From Candidatus Omnitrophota bacterium (lineage in GTDB: Bacteria; Omnitrophota; Gorgyraeia; JABMRN01): a DNA stretch of 13,884 bases. The notes under the pieces are model-generated. The model did no database searches. It worked only from the letters and a program-made list of their open reading frames with translations, and had not been told where the DNA came from. The DNA is taken from positions 1 to 13,884 of the forward strand of contig JAQVOV010000031.1 of assembly GCA_028702395.1 (NCBI GenBank), written 5' to 3'. The first letter of the stretch is position 1. Each line of letters starts with the position of its first letter. This document shows, piece by piece, positions 1-5,704 of the stretch. The position numbers were made by a program, and so were the translations under genes.

Positions 1-127
1 AATGGTTGTTTTGAATTTTGCTAAGATCGTTAGGTGAGATTACATGTGGAAGGAAGCATGCAAAATATGTTGTTTTGCATTCAAGGGTAGAGTTTATTCT
101 CTTGACATGCTTTGTTATAGATGACAG
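1..127. repeat. Left copy of a 127-bp perfect inverted terminal repeat
   Basis: Bases 1-127 are the exact reverse complement of bases 13758-13884. Identity stops sharply: position 128 is A here, while the other copy, read in reverse complement, continues with T. Inside the repeat is a small hairpin, ATGCAAAA/TTTTGCAT with a 7-nt loop, and a TTGACA hexamer at 102-107. A length of exactly 127 is also a common maximum assembly k-mer. The likely reading is that this is the visible part of a longer inverted repeat continuing beyond the window. A transposon end or a true linear-replicon terminus are alternatives. Confidence 0.95.
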
Positions 128-159
128 AATAAAAACAAAGTATTTTTATTCTGTCATCT
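119..159. repeat. Perfect 17-bp-stem hairpin upstream of the first peptide gene
   Basis: Arms at 119-135 and 143-159 are perfectly complementary (17 bp, AT-rich) around the 7-nt loop CAAAGTA. The hairpin straddles the edge of the terminal repeat (position 127), so the right-end copy of the repeat lacks it. It lies 26 nt before the ATG at 186. There is no T-tract after the stem, so it is not a classical intrinsic terminator. It could be an attenuator, an mRNA-stabilising 5' structure or a protein-binding palindrome. Confidence 0.75.
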
Positions 160-185
160 GTGTTAATCTATGTTTTTGAAATAAA

Positions 186-449
186 ATGAAAAACAATAAA
201 AAATATATACAACCTAAAATAAGATCCATAAAACTTGATCCTAAACAATCTATGTTACAGGTTTGCAGGGTAGGAGGACTTTATTTGTGGGAACTTATTT
301 CCACAAATATTTGGTGCTCAACAGCAAGTTATGTTGGTATGACACCTGGGCCTGATTGTAGATTTACTCCAAAAGGAGGAGCGGGAGGTAGTACAAGAAT
401 GAGATGGACTGCAGGTGTTTGTGATTGGGAAGAAGCCTTGCCAAGCTAG
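186..449 (+). CDS. Small Cys-containing peptide, member 1 of a three-copy family (possible modified-peptide precursor)
   Basis: This 87-aa protein has no family I recognise by name. It shares a colinear pattern with the products at 701-934 and 7530-7781: Tyr7, then PKI at 10-12, I-x-L-D-P around 15-19, LQVC at 24-27 and GG at 30-31. The tail that follows carries Cys44, Cys58 and Cys79, a TPKG motif at 61-64 and a C-terminal LPS. A conserved N-terminal block with a variable Cys-bearing tail is how ribosomally made, modified peptides are often organised. The paired Gly could mark a leader cleavage site, but the canonical hydrophobic residues at -4 and -7 are missing. There is no signal peptide and no convincing Shine-Dalgarno before the ATG. 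The next family member follows on the same strand. That the ORF is real is well supported by the paralogues; the function is unknown. Confidence 0.8.
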   Translation: MKNNKKYIQPKIRSIKLDPKQSMLQVCRVGGLYLWELISTNIWCSTASYVGMTPGPDCRFTPKGGAGGSTRMRWTAGVCDWEEALPS

Positions 450-700
450 ACTATGTCATTTGGTATTGTAACTTCTGATGTGGGTCTTTAAGTTAATAGT
501 AATTGCTTTCAGTACCCACTGTCCAAGAGTAATTTCAGTTGACATCATCGCTCAATATTTCATTGTATTCTCAATTCAAGAAAAGGAAGTGCTTTTGCTC
601 TTTTTTGCTTTCTTGTTTTCACTTGTTTTTTTTAAATTAATATGGTAAACTTTAATATCGGAATTATTAGAAAAAATAGAAAACAAGGAAAGGATTTTAT

Positions 701-934
701 GTGAAAAAAACTTATATGCAACCAAAAATAAAATCAATAAACCTTGAACCAGAACAAGCGATATTACAGGTGTGCCAGATAGGCGGGGCATATTTTGGTT
801 TTACTGTTGTGACTATTCCGACTTCTTATTGTGAAGGAGGAACTAGGACAGGGCCAAATCCATGTATTGTTTCTATAAAAGGAGTACAATTGCAGCCTAC
901 TTTAGGTGGTCCAAAATATACTAAAAGTAGTTAA
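701..934 (+). CDS. Small Cys-containing peptide, member 2 of the family (divergent tail)
   Basis: This 77-aa protein starts at GTG. The only in-register ATG nearby (699) runs straight into TGA, and an AAGGAAAGGA ribosome binding site lies at 685-694. The first 31 residues match the other two members closely: Tyr5, PKI at 8-10, I-x-L-x-P at 13-17, LQVC at 22-25, GG at 28-29. The tail keeps Cys44 and Cys55 and the KG motif (60-61). It lacks the fourth Cys and the LPS terminus of members 1 and 3, ending instead in a Pro/Gly-rich stretch. The N-terminus is therefore conserved and the C-terminus has diverged, as expected of leader plus core. No known function. The gene downstream (1052-1615) is convergent, so this gene is not co-transcribed with it. 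Confidence 0.8.
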   Translation: MKKTYMQPKIKSINLEPEQAILQVCQIGGAYFGFTVVTIPTSYCEGGTRTGPNPCIVSIKGVQLQPTLGGPKYTKSS

Positions 935-982
935 TAAGTTGGTTAATAAGGTCCCACATCCATATATGCTTTCCACAGTATA

Positions 983-1000
983 AAAAAGAGGTTTGTTCCT
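983..1000 (+). repeat. Orphan half of a terminator-like repeat
   Basis: An AAAAAAGAGG-TTTGTTCC stretch resembles the left arm of the perfect hairpin at 5013-5071 (AAAAAAGAGGTCTGTCC). No matching right arm follows. It looks like a degraded copy of the same intergenic element. Confidence 0.45.
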
Positions 1001-1020
1001 AACTACAGTTTAACTTTATA

Positions 1021-1047
1021 CTCTGCGAGTAGCTCGAAGCTCGTGGC
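1021..1047. repeat. GC-rich AGCTCG-type intergenic repeat, copy A
   Basis: A CTCTGCGAGTAGCTCGAAGC-type stretch, continuing TCGTGGC, stands out from AT-rich surroundings just outside the 3' end of the EF-P gene. It shares the GAGTAGCTCG / AGCTCGTGGC vocabulary with the stretches at 1726, 4888, 7380, 8341, 13073 and 13166. It is probably a REP-like family. Confidence 0.6.
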
Positions 1048-1051
1048 TTTG

Positions 1052-1615
1052 TTATTTCCCTAAAACCCTATCTATATATTTAGAAGTGGAAGTGCTTACT
1101 TCGACAATATCGTTTTCTTCTATAAATTGAGGGGTATCAATTTCCATTCCATTTTCAAGTGTTACCCTTTTAGGTGTAGTTGATTCAGAAGATTTTATTC
1201 CTGAAGGTGCAGTTGTAACTTTAAGTTTTACTCTTTCAGGAAAGGCTATTCCTATTGGGTTATTTTCATGTATCATTATGTAATAAGGAGCATTTTCTTT
1301 TAAGTATATTTCCATGTTCCCTATCATTTCTTTTGGAATACTATAATTTTCAAAGGATTCTTCGTCCATAAAACAGAAAGATTCTCCATCTTTATATGAA
1401 TAAAGGGTTTTTTTATTCAAAACTTGAGCATTTTCGATCTTATCTTCCTGTAAAAAGGTATGTTGAACAAATTTGTGTTCTATCACATCACGCATTTTAA
1501 GGTTTATTGTTTTATGAGCTTTTGCAGCGCCTTTTATTTCAATTTCTTCAACTTTTAATAGTTTTCCGTTAATTATAATAACATCATTAACACGAATTTC
1601 AGAAGCTGTTTTCAT
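1052..1615 (-). CDS. efp: Translation elongation factor P (EF-P family)
   Basis: EF-P binds ribosomes stalled on consecutive prolines and speeds peptide-bond formation in the cytoplasm. The 187-aa length fits the family's three-domain form. Residues 1-60 match the KOW-like domain. The tip loop reads E-I-K-G-A-A-K-A-H, so Lys28 aligns with the E. coli Lys34 that receives beta-lysine. The usual Pro-Gly before that Lys is replaced by Glu-Ile, and a second Lys (32) sits in the loop. Residues 130-187 match the C-terminal OB domain, including the P-x-F-I-x-E-x-D-x-I/V-x-V and Y-x-x-R-V patterns. The gene is transcribed away from the 980-aa protein gene and has its own promoter. No beta-lysylation gene is in the window. 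It may be a divergent paralogue rather than the main EF-P. Confidence 0.9.
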   Translation of the reverse strand: MKTASEIRVNDVIIINGKLLKVEEIEIKGAAKAHKTINLKMRDVIEHKFVQHTFLQEDKIENAQVLNKKTLYSYKDGESFCFMDEESFENYSIPKEMIGNMEIYLKENAPYYIMIHENNPIGIAFPERVKLKVTTAPSGIKSSESTTPKRVTLENGMEIDTPQFIEENDIVEVSTSTSKYIDRVLGK

Positions 1616-1640
1616 GTAACCCCCTTTTTACTTTTTATTA

Positions 1641-1669
1641 ATTATATACCCGTAGAGTAAATGAGTCAA
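1641..1669 (-). promoter_or_regulatory. Sigma-70-type promoter of the EF-P gene
   Basis: Reading the minus strand, TTGACT (1664-1669) is separated by exactly 17 bp from TATAAT (1641-1646). The -10 lies about 26 nt before the ATG at 1615, and a GGGGG tract just before the start can serve as a weak ribosome binding site. Confidence 0.75.
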
Positions 1670-1725
1670 TAGGGGTATGCAGACAGCCCTATGACCATAG
1701 AAATATTACTCACAGACATGTTCTT

Positions 1726-1753
1726 TCGTGGCGCGTAGCTCGCAGCGCGTAGC
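1726..1753. repeat. GC-rich AGCTCG-type intergenic repeat, copy B
   Basis: TCGTGGCGCGTAGCT followed by CGCAGCGCGTAGC holds two near-identical GCGCGTAGC units. It lies between the divergent EF-P and 980-aa genes and belongs to the repeat family listed at 1021. Confidence 0.6.
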
Positions 1754-1798
1754 ACAAAACTTTTACACTATTGTGACACAAAAAATAATAAATTTTAG

Positions 1799-1804
1799 TA
1801 TAAT
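1799..1804 (+). promoter_or_regulatory. Probable -10 element for the radical SAM gene
   Basis: A perfect TATAAT lies 41 nt before the ATG at 1846. The -35 is not clear: the best nearby match is TGACAC at 1774-1779, with a long 19-bp spacer. The ribosome binding site is also weak (AGG about 12 nt before the ATG). Confidence 0.4.
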
Positions 1805-1845
1805 TAAGATAAAATAAAGTTAGAAATAATCATAGGTACTTATAA

Positions 1846-4788
1846 ATGAAAAAATCTTTTCTATTTAAAATTATAGTTTTACTATTATTGACAGTATTGG
1901 TTTGCCCAATAAACTCTGCTGATATTTTTGCTTATGCAAAAACAGATATAGTAAATAATTCAACTCTTAGTCCATTGTCTTTGTTTGATTTTGTGAAACA
2001 TCAAAATTATACTAAAACAGAGGCAGATAAAGACTTATTTTTAAAACTCAAATTTTTAGATCTTTTTTTGCAGGATAATGAAAATATAAAGTTTGTTTTT
2101 GATCAAAAACTTATTCCTGCCCTAGGTGAAAAATATAAAAGTATATTAGAAGATGTTATTTCTTTTGAAAGTTTACCTGTTATTAACGGTAATATTGCAC
2201 AAGTCAAGGTTAAACTTTTAGGAAAGAAAGCAAATCTTTATTTTTTTAAAGATAAAGACTCTGTAATACAAGATAATGAGTATGGTATAAAAAATAAACA
2301 TGATCTTGCAATTGCAGTTCAACGGAGATATTGGTTTGATATACGACAATATCAAGGCGAATATTACGAAAATATATCTTTAACACATAAAGGGACAAAA
2401 GAAGATCCATTGCAAATTGTCTTGGTAATGCCGAGATCTGATCTGCAAGAGTCTAAACCCACTAGATTGCCAGCCGGGCTTATGAGTCTTGCTTCATGTT
2501 TACAAGATAAAGTGTATATGCAGGCTATAAGAGAAGCACTGAATGAACAGGGGCTGCAGTTTGAAAAAAATATTCCTGAAATAAAAGTCAGTATAATAGA
2601 TCTTCAAGCAGAAAAAAAACACTTTGATCTGAAAAAAAGACTACAGGAAATAAAGCCTGATATTGTTGCTGTTACTGCTGTTACTCCTTTGTTTGATAAA
2701 GCATGTGAAATTGCCTCAATTGCTCAAAGAACAGTTCCATCTGCTATTAGGATAATAGGAGGGGTGCATATATCTGCAATTTCGAAAAAGCATAAACTAC
2801 TTGAACGAACTATGTTCGATTCTGATTTTCAAATAGGTGTTACAGGAGAAGGTGAACAACCTTTATCAGAAATGATCCTAAGGTTGTTTGAAGGTAAAGA
2901 CATTGGGCAAATACCAAATACTGCTGTAAAAAGATATGCTGAAACTATCCCTGTTCTGTCACCTTATATACTAAATGAAAGCCATATTGATCTAGTGGCT
3001 TTTGAAGATCAGCCTTTACCTTGTAAAGCTTTTGATCTATTGAATATTGATGGATATGAACAAATAACTAATCCTGATGGCAGGGAACTTGGTGTTTTAG
3101 GTGTTATTTTTAGTTCCAGAGGCTGTCCTTTTAATTGTTCATTTTGTGCATCAAGAGCAGTTTTTCATAAAAAAGTAAAATTTTTAAGTCCAGAAAGAAT
3201 TTTTGAAGAAATGAGGTATTATTACCAAAAAGGAGTAAAGGGTTTTTATATTATGGATGATAATTTTTGTATTCAACATTCCAGAATAAAAAAACTGGCA
3301 GATATGATAGAAGCATCTGGAATGGACATAGAATACAGTATGATGGCTAGAGCTGATTCAATAACAGAAGATCTGGCAAAAGACCTTAAACGTTCAGGCT
3401 GTAAAGTTGCAGCATTAGGTGTTGAAAGCGGAGATGATAATGTTCTCAAAGCTATAAATAAAAGAACTTCTGTGGATGTTGTGGCAAAAGCCACAAGGAT
3501 CTTGCAAAAACAAGGGATACATACAAAACATTTTCTTATGGTAGGGCTTCCTAAACAGGATTGGAGTAGTATAAGAAAAACAGTTGAATTCATATTAAGG
3601 ACCAGACCAGACTCAATAAATATTTCTGTTACTATGCCGTATCCAGGATCAGATCTGTATTCCTCAAATGAAATACACCTAAAAACAGAGGATCTGACAC
3701 AGTTCGTACATGAACCAGAACCACAACGAAAAAAGAAAGCAAATGTTAACGTTATAACCTCAACAGATGCTATGAATTCTTCTGATATTGCAAGAGCACG
3801 TATGCTTTTATTGGAAGTCTTTCAAAACATGGATGATCAGCGTAAGGTAGACAGTATTATGAGCGAAATAGATGAGAGGATAATAGGGACCAGTTCAGCT
3901 GGCAATATACTAAAAAGAGTTATTAGTGACAACATTTTGTTTGATCACTTATATTATGAACACTCATATGAGCTTGAGGATTTTACTAACAAAGAGAAAG
4001 AACTTTTATTTAAAATAGGTATTCTAGATAAAAAAGTTGAAGGTGAAGTCGTTTATTGTTTTTCCAATCTCCTTTCCTTATTTCCAGAGGAAATAAAGAA
4101 ATTTCTGACTTTTCTTATACAGCAGGATAATGAAAATGGTGCCTGTCTTTTTAACGTTTGGGATCCGAATGATGAAAAAAAAGTTTTAAATGCTTTGAAT
4201 TTTGTTCGTGTGCAAGCTGCACATTTTCTGTTTAACAGCATAAAAGAACAAGAAAAAGAGAATTGCAATATTGTATTATGGAAGGGATATGGAGGAGCTA
4301 TTCAAGAGAGTTTACTTTCTCGTATAAGTAAAGATAATAGGCAGGATTCTATTAGTCTTGATTTTAAAGAAATTGATGATATTGTTAATATGATCGAAGA
4401 AGCAAACAAAAAAAAGAAACAAGTTTTTCTTTTGCCTTATAGCATGCTTTCCCCTGAAGATAGATCTAGGTTAAATAGTTCAGGGGCAAATATTATATAT
4501 GCTGATGTTGCAGATGATTTTTCCAAAAGTTTTTCAGTTAACATTATAGAGGGGCTTATTACAGCCGGGTATGCTTATTTGCAAGATAACGAAGATGTTT
4601 TTTATACAGCTTTTGCTATTCTGACGCAAAACAAAAAAACAGATTATTTGCCTTTAAGTACACTGAAAAAGAACCCATCATTATTTTTCAAAAAACTCAA
4701 ATTTATTATTGAACCTATAAAAGCTGAAGATATTGACTCCCTTAGATATTATCATAAGCTTATAGAAAAGCTTCTTGTTAGTGCATAA
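1846..4788 (+). CDS. Large cobalamin-binding-type radical SAM protein with N-terminal signal-like segment
   Basis: This 980-aa protein has four parts. Residues 1-31 look like a signal peptide: KK, a long Leu/Val core (9-19) and possible cleavage after A-Y-A at 29-31. Residues 32-180 are unrecognised. Residues 185-360 fit the B12-binding fold that precedes many radical SAM cores: V-L-V-M-P, R-L-P-A-G-L at 207-212, D-I-V-A-V-T at 272-277, GGVH at 305-308 and G-E-G-E at 334-337. Residues 415-620 are the radical SAM core, with Cys427, Cys431 and Cys434 (C-x3-C-x2-C) for the [4Fe-4S] cluster, GVESG at 525-529 and V-G-L-P at 566-569. Residues 640-980 match no domain I recognise. Relatives methylate or rearrange unactivated carbons, including in peptides. 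An exported catalytic domain would be unusual. Peptide genes upstream are plausible substrates, but an intervening antisense gene separates them. Confidence 0.85.
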   Translation: MKKSFLFKIIVLLLLTVLVCPINSADIFAYAKTDIVNNSTLSPLSLFDFVKHQNYTKTEADKDLFLKLKFLDLFLQDNENIKFVFDQKLIPALGEKYKSILEDVISFESLPVINGNIAQVKVKLLGKKANLYFFKDKDSVIQDNEYGIKNKHDLAIAVQRRYWFDIRQYQGEYYENISLTHKGTKEDPLQIVLVMPRSDLQESKPTRLPAGLMSLASCLQDKVYMQAIREALNEQGLQFEKNIPEIKVSIIDLQAEKKHFDLKKRLQEIKPDIVAVTAVTPLFDKACEIASIAQRTVPSAIRIIGGVHISAISKKHKLLERTMFDSDFQIGVTGEGEQPLSEMILRLFEGKDIGQIPNTAVKRYAETIPVLSPYILNESHIDLVAFEDQPLPCKAFDLLNIDGYEQITNPDGRELGVLGVIFSSRGCPFNCSFCASRAVFHKKVKFLSPERIFEEMRYYYQKGVKGFYIMDDNFCIQHSRIKKLADMIEASGMDIEYSMMARADSITEDLAKDLKRSGCKVAALGVESGDDNVLKAINKRTSVDVVAKATRILQKQGIHTKHFLMVGLPKQDWSSIRKTVEFILRTRPDSINISVTMPYPGSDLYSSNEIHLKTEDLTQFVHEPEPQRKKKANVNVITSTDAMNSSDIARARMLLLEVFQNMDDQRKVDSIMSEIDERIIGTSSAGNILKRVISDNILFDHLYYEHSYELEDFTNKEKELLFKIGILDKKVEGEVVYCFSNLLSLFPEEIKKFLTFLIQQDNENGACLFNVWDPNDEKKVLNALNFVRVQAAHFLFNSIKEQEKENCNIVLWKGYGGAIQESLLSRISKDNRQDSISLDFKEIDDIVNMIEEANKKKKQVFLLPYSMLSPEDRSRLNSSGANIIYADVADDFSKSFSVNIIEGLITAGYAYLQDNEDVFYTAFAILTQNKKTDYLPLSTLKKNPSLFFKKLKFIIEPIKAEDIDSLRYYHKLIEKLLVSA

Positions 4789-4830
4789 TAACTTGTGATA
4801 AGATAACTATCAGCTGTTAGCTACCAGCTT

Positions 4831-4842
4831 GTGGAACGTCCT
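4831..4842 (+). repeat. GTGGAACGTCCT intergenic motif, copy 1
   Basis: This 12-mer lies about 42 nt after the radical SAM stop codon. Exact copies occur at 13050-13061 and 13676-13687, and a variant (ATGGAACGTTTT) near 10754. Every copy is on the plus strand and follows the end of a plus-strand gene. Confidence 0.7.
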
Positions 4843-4887
4843 ATATGGCGTCATGTGTCATGAGGCTGCTGTGGAAAACTAGACAAT

Positions 4888-4909
4888 GTAGCGAGTTGTG
4901 CGCATCGAG
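4888..4909. repeat. GC-rich AGCTCG-type intergenic repeat, copy C (degenerate)
   Basis: GTAGCGAGTTGTGCGCATCGAG is an imperfect relative of the stronger copy at 13073-13097 (CTCGCTGCG-loop-CGCAGCGAG). It is followed by GCGGAACGTG and GTCATCCCGCCCTGCA; the latter 16-mer recurs near 13206. Confidence 0.45.
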
Positions 4910-4950
4910 AAGAGCGGAACGTGTTTTGTCATCCCGCCCTGCATCAGGAT

Positions 4951-5003
4951 TCTCGGGACACACATAACCAATGGTTAAACTGATTCCTATGTGTGTCCCG
5001 AGA
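4951..5003. repeat. Perfect 16-bp inverted repeat with 21-nt loop
   Basis: The arm TCTCGGGACACACATA (4951-4966) pairs perfectly with 4988-5003. It follows a GTCATCCCGCCCTGCA block that also precedes a hairpin at 13215-13252. It has no terminal T-tract, so a REP-type repeat is more likely than a terminator. Confidence 0.7.
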
Positions 5004-5012
5004 TAAAGCTAT

Positions 5013-5071
5013 AAAAAAGAGGTCTGTCCACTGCAAAACTTTAATTGCAACTTGGGACAGACCTCTTTTTT
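5013..5071. terminator. Bidirectional intrinsic-terminator-like hairpin
   Basis: Arms 5013-5029 and 5055-5071 are perfectly complementary over 17 bp. They begin with A6 and end with T6, so transcripts from either strand would give a stem followed by U residues. A TGCAA...TTGCA pairing inside the loop extends it. It lies 225 nt past the radical SAM gene and is a plausible terminator for that gene, although it also looks like a mobile repeat (half copy at 983). Confidence 0.6.
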
Positions 5072-5164
5072 GCATTGTGGAATTTATATATGGGGATTTA
5101 CGGTTAAAAGTGCGAAAGTCAAGATCTGACCCCATGGTTCCATGGTTCAAGCTGACAGCTGAAA

Positions 5165-5231
5165 GTCCGCCAAAATTCTAATGAATTTTGGCGAGATCTC
5201 GCCATTGGCCACTTAATGGCCAATGGCGGAC
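5165..5231. repeat. Double-hairpin element with GAGATCTC core, copy 1
   Basis: This 67-bp element begins GTCCGCCA and ends TGGCGGAC. Its two internal stem-loops (CCGCCAAAATTC/GAATTTTGGCG and CGCCATTGGCCA/TGGCCAATGGCG) meet at a palindromic TGGCGAGATCTCGCCA junction. The whole can fold as one long cruciform or as two adjacent hairpins. A shorter copy in the opposite orientation lies at 13608-13661. Confidence 0.85.
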
Positions 5232-5310
5232 TGAAGGCTAACATTTATTTTCAAGGTAATTGCTCAGTTATTAGAATTTTCACTTTTTACTTGATTATTT
5301 GTGTGATATG

Positions 5311-5339
5311 TTTACAATAAGCTATTATATAATTGTAAT
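5311..5339 (+). promoter_or_regulatory. Candidate promoter of the STAS gene
   Basis: TTTACA (5311-5316), a 17-bp spacer and TGTAAT (5334-5339) form a near-consensus pair. It would start transcription almost at the ribosome binding site. A perfect TATAAT at 5328-5333 is an alternative -10 with a better start distance but a poor -35. Which one is used cannot be decided from sequence. Confidence 0.45.
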
Positions 5340-5356
5340 ATAAAAGGGAGGTTTTT

Positions 5357-5704
5357 GTGAGTAATTATTTTAAGGTTGAAAAAAATGGAAAAGTGGATGT
5401 TATTAGTTTTTTATTCAGTGAGCTTTCCATAGACTCTGCGGAAGCTGTAAAAAATGATCTTTATAGCCTTATTTCAGAAGAGAATAAATTTTTTGTTATC
5501 AATATGGGCCAATCTAATTTTCTTCCTTCAATAGCCCTTGGAATTGTTGTCTGCTTTAATAAAAAGATATTAACAAAAAACGGTAGAGTTGCTTTTTGTT
5601 GCCTTATGGATCAAGTTAAAACTCTTTTTAGAATAACAAGACTTGATGAGATCTTTGATGTCTATGATAGTGTTCAAGATGCTGTTGATAGCTTTACTGT
5701 TTAA
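5357..5704 (+). CDS. STAS-domain protein (anti-anti-sigma factor-like)
   Basis: A single STAS domain fills the 115 residues, the usual size of stand-alone anti-anti-sigma factors such as SpoIIAA/RsbV. Those factors bind an anti-sigma kinase and are switched off by serine phosphorylation. The switch region reads N-F-L-P-S-I-A-L-G-I-V: Ser58 falls where RsbV and SpoIIAA carry the phosphorylated Ser. The preceding Asp is Pro57, and the Asp that normally opens the strand is Asn49. Regulation may therefore differ from the classical switch. The start is GTG, chosen for the GGGAGG site at 5345-5350. No anti-sigma kinase or phosphatase gene is adjacent. Its stop codon overlaps that of the convergent DUF1846 gene within TTAA. 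Confidence 0.8.
   Translation: MSNYFKVEKNGKVDVISFLFSELSIDSAEAVKNDLYSLISEENKFFVINMGQSNFLPSIALGIVVCFNKKILTKNGRVAFCCLMDQVKTLFRITRLDEIFDVYDSVQDAVDSFTV

Larger units (their letters stand above)
4789..5356. other. Repeat-dense gap without a gene
   Basis: No credible gene lies in these 568 bases. The open frames here run through hairpins and are artefacts. The gap holds a series of distinct repeats, listed separately: the GTGGAACGTCCT motif, a GC-rich block, a long-loop hairpin, a terminator-type hairpin, a tandem CATGGTTC (5133-5148) and a double-hairpin element. AGCT-rich filler occurs at 4811-4830 and 5150-5164. The last 110 bases are AT-rich and hold the promoter of the next gene. Confidence 0.8.

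Noticed and set aside
102..130. TTGACA inside the left terminal repeat as promoter of the first peptide
   Set aside because: The best -10 at 17-bp spacing is CAGAAT (125-130), a poor match, and it lies inside the hairpin. TATAGA at 116-121 leaves only 8 bp. Not enough to call a promoter.
186..320. Double-glycine leader cleavage site in the peptide family
   Set aside because: GG is conserved at 30-31, but the residues at -4 and -7 are Arg and Gln instead of the hydrophobic residues expected by C39 peptidases, and no such exporter is in the window. Kept only as a remark.
4944..5181. Open frames on both strands across the 4.9-5.2 kb gap
   Set aside because: They read through perfect hairpins on both strands; the mirrored coding potential comes from the palindromes.
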